Source of the DNA: Acanthopleura granulata | Lineage: Eukaryota > Mollusca > Polyplacophora > Chitonida > Chitonidae | Reading direction: 5' to 3' | Assembly: GCA_016165875.1 (NCBI GenBank) | Contig: JABBOT010000080.1 | Span: 41,477,477-41,541,476, forward strand | DNA length: 64,000 bases | Shown here: positions 46,801-56,320 of the stretch, piece after piece | Layout: every line of letters starts with the position of its first letter | Position numbering within the stretch: position 1 is the stretch's first letter | Position numbers and translations under genes: made by a program | The notes under the pieces: generated by a model | Told to the model about the DNA's origin: nothing | Database searches by the model: none | Seen by the model: the letters and a program-made list of their open reading frames with translations, nothing else

Positions 46801-49800
46801 CTAAGCCTTCTGGTAACCTCAATCTTGCAGCCAAAGTGGTAGTTCCTGGCAGAGCTTTTGTTTCATATCTATTAGATTTGGCAGTAAGCATTAGAGAGTT
46901 AAATGCATATGTGTATTTAAATCACAAGGCCAGATCTGACCTTAAAATGTGGCTAGGTTCCCTGAGACTTGTGTTTTAGGATGTAACGCCTATTCCTTCC
47001 CAAGAGTTAAGGCTTTATTTGGCCAGGGAGGGTGACAGAGTGTGTGCAGGTGTTTGCAGTGGAGTCTAGTTCCGGACTGAATAGCCTTAAGAGCGACCCA
47101 TTATTGGAAATGCAAATGTTCGATCTGTTTATTTCAGAAATTTACACCATTGTTACTGCAGCTTATTTGTGGGGTTATTGCTGGACTGGCAAACCTATCC
47201 TTTTCAATGTCAAGAATGCTTTAACTGAACAGATTGTCAAGAAAGGTAGATGTAAAAGGATGCACATAATGCAATAAATGCGCAAGCTGATTTTGTGGCA
47301 GGCTACAAAAAATTTTCGCATTCAGGCGGATGCAAGTTTGGTGCCTTCTCCTCCCCTCAGGGATTTGGTCTTGACTTAAAATCAGGCAGTCAAGGAGATT
47401 TGGAATGGAGCTATCAGCAACAATACACGTTAAGTCTCTAGGGCTGGAATAGACACTTTCCTGCGCTTCTTGGCTGTTCACGGTTTTTGGTGGGCTAGAG
47501 GAAGTATACCTCTGATTTACAAAGACAAGCTTATTTTCTTTGTGACTGGTTGCTTTCAATTTTTGAGATTGAAGCTTTGTACAGTTGAAACAGATTTTCC
47601 TAACCCTACGGTAAACCAGCAGCATCTGACTCTGTGTCACCTCCATATGATACTAAATGGTGTTACAAGACTGCGGAATACTAAAATGAAGACAAGACTA
47701 CCTATAACCTGTCAGGTCCTGTGTCAAATGCAGACCATTTTAAGAAATAGTTTTTACTCATTATACCAATCGGTTAATGCAAGCTGCAACAGCAGTGGCC
47801 TTCTTTGGCTTTATGAGATGTGGGGAGCTAACTACAAAGGAAGCTGACTTCAGTCCTAAGGTAAACATCACCTTAGGTGATCTCAGATGGGCTGACAATC
47901 ACAGCACTTGTACAATTCATCTACAGAAGTCCAAAACAGAAACATTTCTCGAAGGCACAGAAATTGTTTTTCACAAGTCAGGCAGCATGATTTGTCCAGT
48001 TTCTGCACTTAAGCAGTTCTGCAATCTGGAACAAACACAACATGCATGTACACATTCATTCCAGCCACTGTTCTTGACAGAGCAAGGCAAAGCAATGTCA
48101 AGGCAGTTTTTTATCACTCACACCAGGGCTATTTTAACTATGCTAGGTTTACAAGATGAATTATATTCTGGGCGCTCCCACAGAATAGGAGCAGCCACAA
48201 GTTTGGCACATGCCAATTGTGCAGGATCATATGACTCAAAAGCTGTCTACATGAAGTCTACATGTTATATCAGGTACAAGTATATCAGGAGCACAGAGTC
48301 CATCAGGGGAAACGCCTTATCTCACATGTGTGGTCTGTAACCGACACCATGCAAATACGCCCGTCATCATTATTGTTCGCCATATTGGTCATGCACTCAT
48401 ATTCGCCAGTTTTGATGCAGTGCAGTTTTAATTGTACATCGTCATGTGTGCACAGAGTTATTGTGTTATTAATAATCAATTTATTGCAGATGAATTTTGC
48501 TTAAATTCGTTAGGGATATAACTTTCACTGTAGGCTATCAGGAAGTATACGTCACAGATAATATGTTACTAAGCAATATATGCTAATGGCAACTATACTT
48601 GTCTCCTAAATTGCTGTCCAAGAATATACTTAGATGGACCAATGATCCAAGTAATTTCTTATTACAAGTGAGTTCCTTAACTGACCTCAGATATGTCAAT
48701 GATCACTATTATTCTTGTTATTAGTCAGGTATTATTAATCAGTACTTTTTGATGCAATGTGTATTTACTTGTTTCCTTGTCAAATATGCATGCACATATC
48801 GAGGCAGTAATGATCATAGTTTGATGTCTCATTGATTTTGCTTATTAGTGGTAGTATGGTGACGTGAACAATTCTCACTATAAATTACAATGATGAACTT
48901 CAGATTGTACCAGGACCTTTTCTGTAATGAGCATTTTCAGAATTAGGTTTCAATTGTGCTTGCAAATTAACAATTACATTCATATGCAACCAAAAAAACA
49001 AAATTTCCTTTCTTGGGGTATCATTATCACTTCTTTGGGGTTAATATTCCACCAAATATGGTTTCAACAATATTCTTTACAAGGAAGAAAATTTTTTATC
49101 GTCATTACACAGTGTAGGATCTAAGATCGCTGTTTGAGTAATAACATGGACCAAGTAATAGCATATTACAAGTGAGCCTCAGTTTACAACTACTAACATA
49201 AGTGAACTGCTGTTCGCAAGCAAGAGCAGGGACCGCTGACCTATTACTTACATGTGAACGCGCTGTTCACAAGTCATTTACTAACATGGACTGCCGAACA
49301 ATGTTGTTCACAAACTCTTACTCTCACTAGGATGTGGACCTAACAGAGTTCACTGATAGGACGTACACTTACATTCATTTGTCATGTCATGATATCCAGG
49401 TTGTGAGTTCACATTGTTACCTTTTCAGTTTTACATGTGAGCTCATGTACATGTCCATGCCAAATTATTCAACTATAATAAAGATGTCAAACGTACTTCA
49501 TTTTGGTTGTTGTGTATGAATTAGTCCTTAATTTTGACGTGAAACAAATGCAGTTGACAGTGTAAAATATATGTGAACATGTAGAAACTGGCAGCTTGTT
49601 CCTAAATTCTTATCCCAGTTAATTGGAAACAATAGATGCTCTCATTACTAGGGAATAAACACTTCCAGAAAGAGTGCCGATTGTAGGCTTTGTAGACTGG
49701 ATGATGTTGAACACCAACGATGAAGACGGTGAATAAGGTGAATGAAATGCATTGTGTTGCTTATTGTACAATTCATTAATTTCAGTCCTTAGCATCTGTC

Positions 49801-51800
49801 CAGTCATCCTCATTACCGTCAGTTATATTGCTGCATACATGGAGGCATATCTTGTTGTTGTTGTTCAGAGTTGGTTGAAGCCTGGTGGCAAGCTCCTGAT
49901 CTCAGACTACTGCTGTAAGGAGGGAGATTGGTCAGAGGAATACAAGGCCTATGTCAAACAGCGTGGATACACGGTGGTCAGCCCTCAGCAGTATGGACAG
50001 GTCAGTACTTGCTGTTGTCATGGCAGTAGGGCACCTTTACCAGCACAATTTTTTTTACAATTCAGAGCCTGAATAAGCTGCAGTCATGAGCAACACTCTT
50101 CACAACCGCGACGCAGATTACTCTAGGTGAGAAATGTTCCCCATTGAAATATTTATTTATTTATTTGATTAGTGTTTTACGCTGTACTCAAGAATATATC
50201 ACTTATACTATGGCGGCAAGCATTATGGTGGGAGGAAACCGAGCTGAGCCCAGCGGAAACCCACGACCATCCGCAGGTTGCTGGCAGACCTTCCCACGTA
50301 CCTCATTGAAACAGGTAATAACCCTATTTAGTTTCCAACTTATTGCACCAATTAGGGTAAGATATAATTGCACCATTTAGTGTAAGGTATAATAGCACCA
50401 TTTATGCTGAGATATAATACATGTAGCACTATTTAGGCAAAGGTGTAATAGCACTTTTAGGATAATATGTAATAGCCCATTTGAGGTTAATATCATATAT
50501 ACATGTAATAGCACCATGTATGCTATTAAGTGTAATAGCACCATAAATAGTAAGAGTCCATTTAAAACAACTGGACAAGATTTTAACAGCTTCACTTTTT
50601 TCGGAGTTAAATCACCTGAGATCTGGATTCAACCACATCCAAGGAATTATCAAGATTATGTTGTTTCAGTTGTTCTCTGGGCCTTTGTGGCATAACCTGT
50701 TGACAGTGGACTCTTGTGTCATCTGACATGAAGATCACTGGAGGCCGCATGCCTTTTACCAGTTTGATGTATGTGTCATGTAGGAAAGTTTACAAGTAAC
50801 TTACCAAAGGTTGGTGGTTTACTCAGAGCCCGCAGTTTCTCTGCAGCCATCAATTTTGTGAGGATGCCGTTAAGACAACTTAACATATATACATGAAACA
50901 CAGATATGTGAATTAGGAATTAATAAAAGTTTCAGTTTATTTATAATCAGTGTGTTCTTGTGGTTTGTCAGATGTTGAATTCTACTGGCTTCACAAATGT
51001 TCATGCTGAGGACAGGACTGAACAGTTTGTACAGATTTTGAAAGGGGAACTCACTCAGACAGAAGCAAACAAGGAAGAGTTCATAGCTGTGAGTGACAAA
51101 CTGAACGTTGGTGTTACCATTTTGTAGCAACTTAAGAGAATGTCCTGCGGTCATTTGTTGGTTACTTTTTATACCCCTGTCTCGTAGGCAGTCATACTCT
51201 TCAGGGTTAAGTCTATTCTCAAAAAAATGTTGTCATGCATGATGTAGCAGCACACTTGGTGCTGCATCATTTCATCAACTCATTATAGTTCGGATGTAGT
51301 TCACAAGGTGCGCCACGACATGGCTGGGATATTAGTGATATGATGTTAAGCCGTTATCGTTGATTCATTTAGTTCACAAGGGGGGTGATATATGGAAAAT
51401 GCACAATTGTGTATGGCATGAGAACCTTATATTTCTGGATTTCCATCTGTAAAGATCTTAGAAGATGTTAACATTATATCTGATAAAAACTGAGCATTAC
51501 TGTTTCCTGCATACAGATACACTTTGCTGTTCAAGTTTGGAACAAATCTAATTTTAGTGTTTGGACACACACTTCCATATAATTATGTAATGTTACTGTA
51601 TTTCTGCAACAATAACATCTTGTTTTCACATGCGCTCACACCTGTAATATGACTCTTCTATCTGTGTTTTGTGTATGCAGGAGTTCTCAGAGGATGGTTA
51701 CAACACCATTGTGAATGGCTGGAGGGACAAGTTACAGCGTTGCAGAATGGGGGACCAGAGATGGGGGTTGTTTTATGCAGAAAAGCCAAACGCGTTATAA
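34866..51800 (+). CDS. bipartite phosphoethanolamine N-methyltransferase
   Basis: SAM-dependent enzyme converting phosphoethanolamine to phosphocholine for phosphatidylcholine synthesis in the cytosol. Exons: 34866-34884, 37103-37277, 38057-38212, 39794-39930, 41094-41245, 42059-42247, 42474-42563, 43203-43292, 43693-43821, 49869-50000, 50972-51088 and 51681-51800. All phases agree, giving 501 aa. The first methyltransferase domain has motif [14 protein letters not shown] (57-69) and the downstream segment [14 protein letters not shown]. The second has motif [11 protein letters not shown] (290-299), [25 protein letters not shown] and [13 protein letters not shown]. Both SAM domains in one chain is the plant-type layout; nematodes split them. 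The 19-base exon 1 (MADSQT plus one base) is chosen because its phase and GTGACG donor fit exon 2. Introns carry four tandem arrays, two SINEs and a DIRS-like element. Confidence 0.93.
34885..37102 (+). other. PEAMT intron 1
   Basis: A 2.2-kb AT-rich intron between the 19-base first coding exon and exon 2 (acceptor TTTTCAG before 37103). Nothing further is recognisable: no ORF, array or SINE. Confidence 0.55.
37682..37951 (-). mobile_element. SINE family 1, full-length with tRNA head
   Basis: The most complete copy, reversed in PEAMT intron 2. On - it starts with the A box TGGCTCAGTCGGTTAGTGC, then B box GAGTTCAAGTCCAG, body, and the AT-rich tail (ATTTATTTATTTATAT on +). The ~270-bp length and Pol III boxes identify the whole family as tRNA-derived SINEs. 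Confidence 0.9.
38213..39793 (+). other. PEAMT intron 3
   Basis: AT-rich intron. The phrase 'ggaaagtcatggaat' is repeated near 38589 and 39685, with 'aggtcatggaaaagtcatgga' near 39646, probably parts of an unidentified dispersed repeat. No coding evidence. Confidence 0.5.
40210..40798. repeat. 98-bp near-perfect tandem array, six units
   Basis: Units start (GAGGYGTGCAG/GAGGTGTCCAG) at 40210, 40308, 40406, 40504, 40602 and 40700. The six copies differ at only a handful of single bases (for example GTGCAG/GTCCAG, GGAGGT/GGAGAT). The array lies in PEAMT intron 4. Overlapping 71-aa ORFs spaced 98 bp apart are artefacts of the repeat, whose period is not a multiple of three. Confidence 0.97.
41633..41692. 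repeat. 15-bp tandem run GGCCTAGTTGTCA
   Basis: About four to five units of '(c)aggcctagttgtc', one reading 'caggcttaattgt', in PEAMT intron 5. Simple minisatellite. Confidence 0.75.
42554..42985 (+). repeat. 26-bp array growing out of PEAMT exon 7 donor
   Basis: The 3' end of exon 7 reads CATGGCCCAG/GTATGTAAACTG. The array units read CATGACCCAGGTGTGTACACTGTAAA, i.e. the exon's last ten bases plus donor plus intron start. CATGAC anchors at 42715, 42741, 42767, 42793 and 42819 are exactly 26 bp apart, and the first intronic unit (42580) is also 26 bp from the exon's own CATGGC at 42554. About 15-16 units, more diverged at the edges. Several keep CAG/GTGTGT donor-like sequence. Reading from the exon into the first unit meets TAA within 11 codons. 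Confidence 0.9.
44316..44870. repeat. 43/49/54-bp compound minisatellite, twelve units
   Basis: The TTGCAGTCTTC anchor (one CTGCAG variant) occurs at 44321, 44375, 44418, 44465, 44514, 44557, 44601, 44644, 44687, 44741, 44790 and 44833. The core unit is 'gccagttgcagtcttc(a/c)tgtgagg' plus 'atccaacttgtctactg'. Longer units carry 'cattgagcaaata' or 'cctttctttcttttgatgatcc' inserts that recur in the same order, showing higher-order duplication of several units at once. Confidence 0.93.
45494..45817 (+). pseudogene. gag-like zinc-knuckle fragment of DIRS-like element
   Basis: An open stretch of 107 codons with C-x2-C-x4-H-x4-C ([14 protein letters not shown]), a CCHC knuckle, followed by a second Cys-rich segment (CNDCGC...CKFC). 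The upstream part of the same ORF family can be traced back to about 45250 in other frames with stops. Nucleic-acid binding in the gag protein is the known role of such knuckles. Confidence 0.7.
46040..46979 (+). pseudogene. broken reverse transcriptase/RNase H of DIRS-like element
   Basis: Fingers-like [10 protein letters not shown] and YRINPLGVA near 46100-46150, then a segment typical of DIRS RTs ('[20 protein letters not shown]', 46225-46290), YKTDI, and a palm with LLDDF at about 46540. The pieces lie in at least two frames (frameshifts between ~46380-46433 and near 46585). The frame 46548-46979 carries [10 protein letters not shown], typical of the connection/RNase H part. Not functional. 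Confidence 0.75.
47222..48340 (+). pseudogene. tyrosine recombinase domain of DIRS-like element
   Basis: The C-terminal catalytic half is open from 47777 (187 codons). It shows MRCGELT (first catalytic Arg), a long spacer, [13 protein letters not shown] (HxxR box) and TCYIRY with a candidate nucleophile Tyr. The N-terminal half is in a different frame (47470-47847), so at least one frameshift lies near 47770-47840. Confidence 0.8.
50145..50303 (-). mobile_element. SINE family 1 copy in PEAMT intron 10
   Basis: Reverse-oriented and 5'-truncated: 'atttatttatttgattagtgttttacgctgtactcaagaatatatcacttata', 'ggcggcaagcattatggtgggaggaaacc' and 'gaccatccgcaggttgctggcagaccttcccacgta', ending there. 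Confidence 0.85.
50326..50545. repeat. degenerate ~28-bp tandem array
   Basis: Repeats of 'gtaatagcaccattta(g/t)g..aag.tata' occur about seven times with variable spacing, in PEAMT intron 10 directly after the truncated SINE. No coding role. Confidence 0.7.
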
Positions 51801-53390
51801 GCCCAGTGATGTACCTTGTGTTTACCTGTGCAATTTATATATAATGTTGTACATGGGCATCAGACTGTTGCGTAATTTTATTCATATCTGTTATCTATGT
51901 TTATTGCAACAAAGATATTTTTAATAGGATGTATTTATTTCAAAGTTATAATCTAGCATTTGTTGTCGATGTTTTAAAAATGTACTGTGACAGTTTTTAT
52001 AACATCCCTGTCCGAACTCATTTATTGTTTGCATTTGAGTACACCATTGGCATTCTTTTTTAGAAAGCAATCATGAACTTAATGATGATGTCCTCACTCC
52101 TCGTGTGTACTAGGTGGCTCAAATAGAGTAATGGTAAAACCACTCTAGGTGAACCAGAGTTCGTTAGCTTCCTTAAAAACCTTGAATTTCAAAACAACTT
52201 TCGTAGGCCTTGAAAAGCCTGAAAAATCAGGGGGTTTTTTATTTAAATTTGGCCCAGAAAATTTTGAAATTAAGTGAACAGTAGGCCTGCCTAGCTGAGC
52301 TACTGTGTGGAGTATTCTGACAGTGATGATGAAAGGTGGTTTTCCAGTGTCTTTGAAACCGTAAGTTTTTGCTGTGCATTTACAAAAGACTGACATTTGA
52401 TTACGGTCATTTCTAGATTGCTTGGAAAACTTGGAAAAGCCTTGAAAAAATCATTTGCAATTTACAATGTATGAAGCCTGGTGAAATCACACTGCAAAAT
52501 CTCGCTAACAAATCGTAGACAAAGGATGTGAACGAATGGGTCATTGCTTGAATATAGCATGTCTTATTTTTTTTATGACACGATTATTGCCTAGTGTTAG
52601 TTAATACAGTACTTCACTGTAATAAGGTATATAAAGATGGAAGTTTACTCCTTATTGTTTGTCATCTGTGGCCAAAAAAAATGGACTGGGCAGCCAAAGA
52701 ACCCATTGAACTTTCTTAATGACTGACTTGTGAAAAGGAAAATTGTCTGGTAAATTTTTGGAGTAGCTGGCCAATTGACCCATGAAGCAAGTTACTTTCT
52801 CTAAGCCTGACAAGTAGGTTGGAAAAATCATACCAGAAACTAGTGCCAAAGAGGGATCACTTTCTCAAAACTTTGTACAAGAATTCACCCTATTGTGCCA
52901 CAATCCAAAAGTCACTTTCGAAAAAATGTTACAAGACATTAAATTTCAACTTTTGTGAAAGTGAGTCTTCAACTCTATGTACTTAAAAATGTATGTGAGA
53001 GATTTACATATTGTAGAATAGGTTTCAGTTTCGTTTATATACAATCAGTAGTAAACATGAGATGATTACTGGTGCACTTGCGATTTTTGTATTATTGTTG
53101 TTGTTTTGTATTTTATTTGGCTGCCGCAAATGGCCTGCCCCATAGAGTATGTTGAACAAATAAGATCACCTAACCCGACTCAAAACCTTTATTTCAGCCA
53201 TGTCAATCCGCCATGTCTTTATTTTGTTACTGTACACCTATATTCTAAATAGCCAATAAGAATATTATCTGTTCTAACGGATTGAACCGTGTCTGTCAAC
53301 ATATAGGTATTCATACATGACTTTATGATGTGCACCATTTCACAGAATCTTACTGTGCTAGTACGTGTATGTATTGTATTTCTCAATAAA
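51801..53390 (+). other. PEAMT 3'UTR and flank
   Basis: AT-rich sequence after the TAA at 51798-51800. A canonical AATAAA is at 53385-53390 in the context TTTCTCAATAAATGTTAGG and would give a ~1.6-kb 3'UTR. Nearer variant signals could shorten it. No other gene is visible. Confidence 0.5.
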
Positions 53391-54418
53391 TGTTAGGTGC
53401 CAAGAGCTTCTATTATTAGGTGTTCAAGCCATTCAGGCTTGAATCCCCATTGTATCTGTTCGGATTATTCGTTTTTATTATTATTATCACCAAAACTGTG
53501 ATGCGTTTCTAGAGAAAATTATTAGTCTGAAGTTTATGAAATTTTAACAAGTTTGTCTGTATGATGTGAAGTTGTGCATCATAGATTTGAGCAGATTCCG
53601 TCACGTTTGAAATTTTGATGAAAACCTTAAAAAATCTTCTTCTCCAGAATGTCTGATGCGACTGAGCTGAAATTTAAACAGAAGTTGCACAAAACCTAGG
53701 CTTGTTAAATTTGAGAAAGAGAACTTTCTTGGTTGAAAATTGTGCAAGCTTTCTATTGGATAAATATGTCATATGACCCCAAATTTCGTTTTTTGCTATT
53801 AATTTCTACACTTCTTCAGATGATGTCCGGCAAATAGTTCTGTCTGATGCAGTTTTGGACGCTGATTCCGAATATGCAATTTTTGGAAAACCGGAAATGA
53901 TATCATCACAACAGGAAGTGAGTATATCTCATTAAGCAATGAAGCTAGAAAAACAGTTTTAAGGCCTAACATCATCTCAAGGCAAGTAGACAACTTTTAC
54001 ATAGCCAGAAGTGACGTTAGCAAACCAGAAATAGTACATGCCAAAGAAAATCGCCATTTTTTCATTTTTAAAAATTGAAAAACTTCTACAGCTAAAAAGG
54101 TTCAACAGAAATGCGTGAAACTTAGGTAGGTGATAGACCCGAAGATGTCCTCTAAGAAGTAAAGATTTGGGTGTCCTCAGTCTTGTGACCTGGCGGCCAT
54201 TTTGGGTTGACCTTAAAACATTTAACAGTTACTATCTTCAAAACCTAACGTCTTATTGACTTATCAAGTGAAGTGAAATTTATCAAGCGTTCCGCAGAGA
54301 CTATTTGGAAGAAAGAATGCAGTGTTTATGTAAATTAGATTTTAGCTGACACAGCAGAAGTGATATCACGTGATTATATTTTATTTTTGGAATTTCAATG
54401 TTCTATGTATGCTATCTG

Positions 54419-54765
54419 ACATAGTTTGATGTCCTGATGACGAATCCCGTCTTGTTTTTGTTCTGCGATGTATATTTTTGTCGCAAATTGCGATTAAAAG
54501 GCAGAAAAATGCAATTTCCCCTGTTTTTGCAGGTCACGTGACAGAAAACTGTTACAGCTGTAAAGTTGAAAATTCTTGTGTATAACGAACTATACATGTG
54601 CTGCATGTATGATGAAAATCGGCGAACTCTGTCCAAAAACACAAAACATGCAAGCTTTTAAATAATGTCCGAAGTCAGATTTACCACATTTGGCACATTT
54701 ACATATGCATGCTAAATAGTGTAATACAATGTATGGATGGCTACGAAGAATGTTTATGATGTATA
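54419..54765 (+). repeat. three-copy ~350-bp repeat, copy A
   Basis: Copies A (54419), B (~55630) and C (~55984) share in order: 'tagtttga.....ctgat', 'gtcgcaaattgcgat', 'gaaaaatgcaattt', 'ggtcacgtgac', 'gttacagctgtaaag.tgaaaa', 'tgaaaatc', 'tgtccgaag' and 'ttggcac'. This copy retains the most blocks. Non-coding as far as I can see. Confidence 0.75.
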
Positions 54766-55629
54766 TGTTCTCTTAATTATCTGGTTTGCACTGCAGTTGT
54801 GATTGGCTCACGCAGTGTATGTTGTGCATGCATTTCTAAAAGTTAGCTTTGTTTTTGCGCAAACTTTTTCTTCTTTACTGTACGCTTAACCAGACCATGG
54901 TGATTGACAGATGTGCCGTGGTCCAGGTGTTCGCTTTCTGACAACGGCCGAGCTATCAGTAGAGTAGTCAGTCAGTGCATGGCAGGTGGTGCATGCAGAC
55001 GTGGAAGTAAAAACTTGCTGTTACACGGGCCATGTTTTTTCCTTATTTCTAACAAACAGCATGCGAAGTCTGAGATGGGATTGCTGTTTCTCACTGGGCA
55101 TAGCGCAGCATCATCAACCTGGCCGATATATTGGCGGGAATGCGAATGACCAGCCAACTGCCTCAGTGATAAACAGTTGAAGGTGGCATTGCAAGTTTCA
55201 AAGCCGTGTATCTAGTTATGTATTGATTTTCGAGCAATAACTTATGCTCTCAAATGAAAGATATAAGTGTAAAGAAAAGATATGGAAATTTGAAGGGAAA
55301 ATTGCGACTGCCTTGGGCACTTAGTGATATATACATATATATAACAGAGTGGATAGTAGGGGAGATCCTGTGGAAATTTTTTCCGACTTGACCTAATTTC
55401 ATAAGGATTTAAACTAACTGTCTCCCGACTGTGTGGTGTGACGCAGATGTGTCTCGGGCAGCCAAGCGGCAAAGATGATTGACGTCGGGGAATTGACATC
55501 AGGCAGATCGCGCCAGATTGTTTATCACTCACGCCAGTCAGTCATGTCAGAGTTCGATCCCAGCTGAGCGAATTTGTCAGGTGATGAAAATGTTCTAAAC
55601 TTAAACATTGTAAGTACTCTGGCAGGCGT
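54766..55629. other. intervening sequence between repeat copies A and B
   Basis: Short ORFs on both strands (up to 96 codons) without motifs. A GTTCGATCCC B-box-like string near 55551 has no tRNA fold around it. No gene can be supported. Confidence 0.45.
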
Positions 55630-56320
55630 AGTTTGATGTTCTGATTAACAATGTGGTGGTTTTTCTTTTCACCGACGCACAGTTTCGTCGCTATTGAAGT
55701 CCGAAAAAGTGAAATTTCCTCCAACATTTGGAGGTCACCTGATACAAAACCGCTACAGCTGTAAAGCTGAAAATGGCTGAGCGCAAAGGGCTATATGTAT
55801 ACTGTATGCGTGTGGAAAATCATTGACGTGTCCTAATAAATGCGGGAGTTGCATTGCTTGAAAAATTATTCAATGGCCGATTTGCTTTATTTGGCACTTT
55901 GACGTCCCCGTGTTATATAATGCATTTTAAATGCATTTATGACTAGGATGAATGTATGAATATGGTAAGCTTGCTACCCAACGTAGTTTGACACCCTGAT
56001 CTAGACTTTTTCCTCTCTTATGACGTATAGTTTTGCCGCAAATTGCGATCAGATTGCGAAAAAGTGCAATTTCCACCATATTTGGAGGTCCCGTGACCGA
56101 AGATTGTTAGAGCTGTAAAGCTGAAAATCACTTAGTGCGCGGCGCTATATGTGTAGTCTATGTGTGCTGAAAATCGTCAAGCTGTGTTGAAAAAGAGGGG
56201 ACATGCACGCCTTCAAATATTGTCCGAAGCTCAATTTACTCCATTTTGCACATCTACATATACGTGCTATACTTGCTGTACTTGCAAGGGACTAATGACT
56301 GCGAAGAATGTTGGCTTTCT
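55630..56320 (+). repeat. three-copy ~350-bp repeat, copies B and C in tandem
   Basis: Copies B (about 55630-55955) and C (about 55984-56320) are head-to-tail with a period near 354 bp. Best shared block: 'gagctgtaaagctgaaaat' (C) versus 'cagctgtaaagctgaaaat' (B). Both keep 'aatttcc..catttggaggtc' versions and 'agtttga.....ctgat'. They are strongly diverged, so the duplication is old. Confidence 0.75.

Larger units (their letters stand above)
44880..48480 (+). mobile_element. degenerate DIRS/Ngaro-like tyrosine-recombinase retrotransposon
   Basis: A sense-oriented element in PEAMT intron 9 with, in order, a CCHC zinc-knuckle gag-like region, a reverse transcriptase with LLDDF, an RNase H-like stretch, and a tyrosine recombinase instead of a DDE integrase. 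This order defines YR retrotransposons (DIRS, Ngaro, PAT). Frames are broken by several shifts and stops, so it is dead. I could not find its terminal repeats, so the borders are approximate. Confidence 0.82.
43822..49868 (+). other. PEAMT intron 9 (6 kb, repeat-filled)
   Basis: The longest intron. From 5' to 3' it holds a 12-unit minisatellite (44316-44870), a degenerate DIRS/Ngaro-like retrotransposon (~44880-48480), and then AT-rich sequence to the acceptor before 49869. Repeated phrases 'gttcacaag' / 'aagtgagc' occur at 49190-49320. Confidence 0.8.

Noticed and set aside
55545..55565. tRNA B-box-like GTTCGATCCC
   Set aside because: No A box at a proper distance and no cloverleaf can be drawn; probably chance or a SINE remnant.
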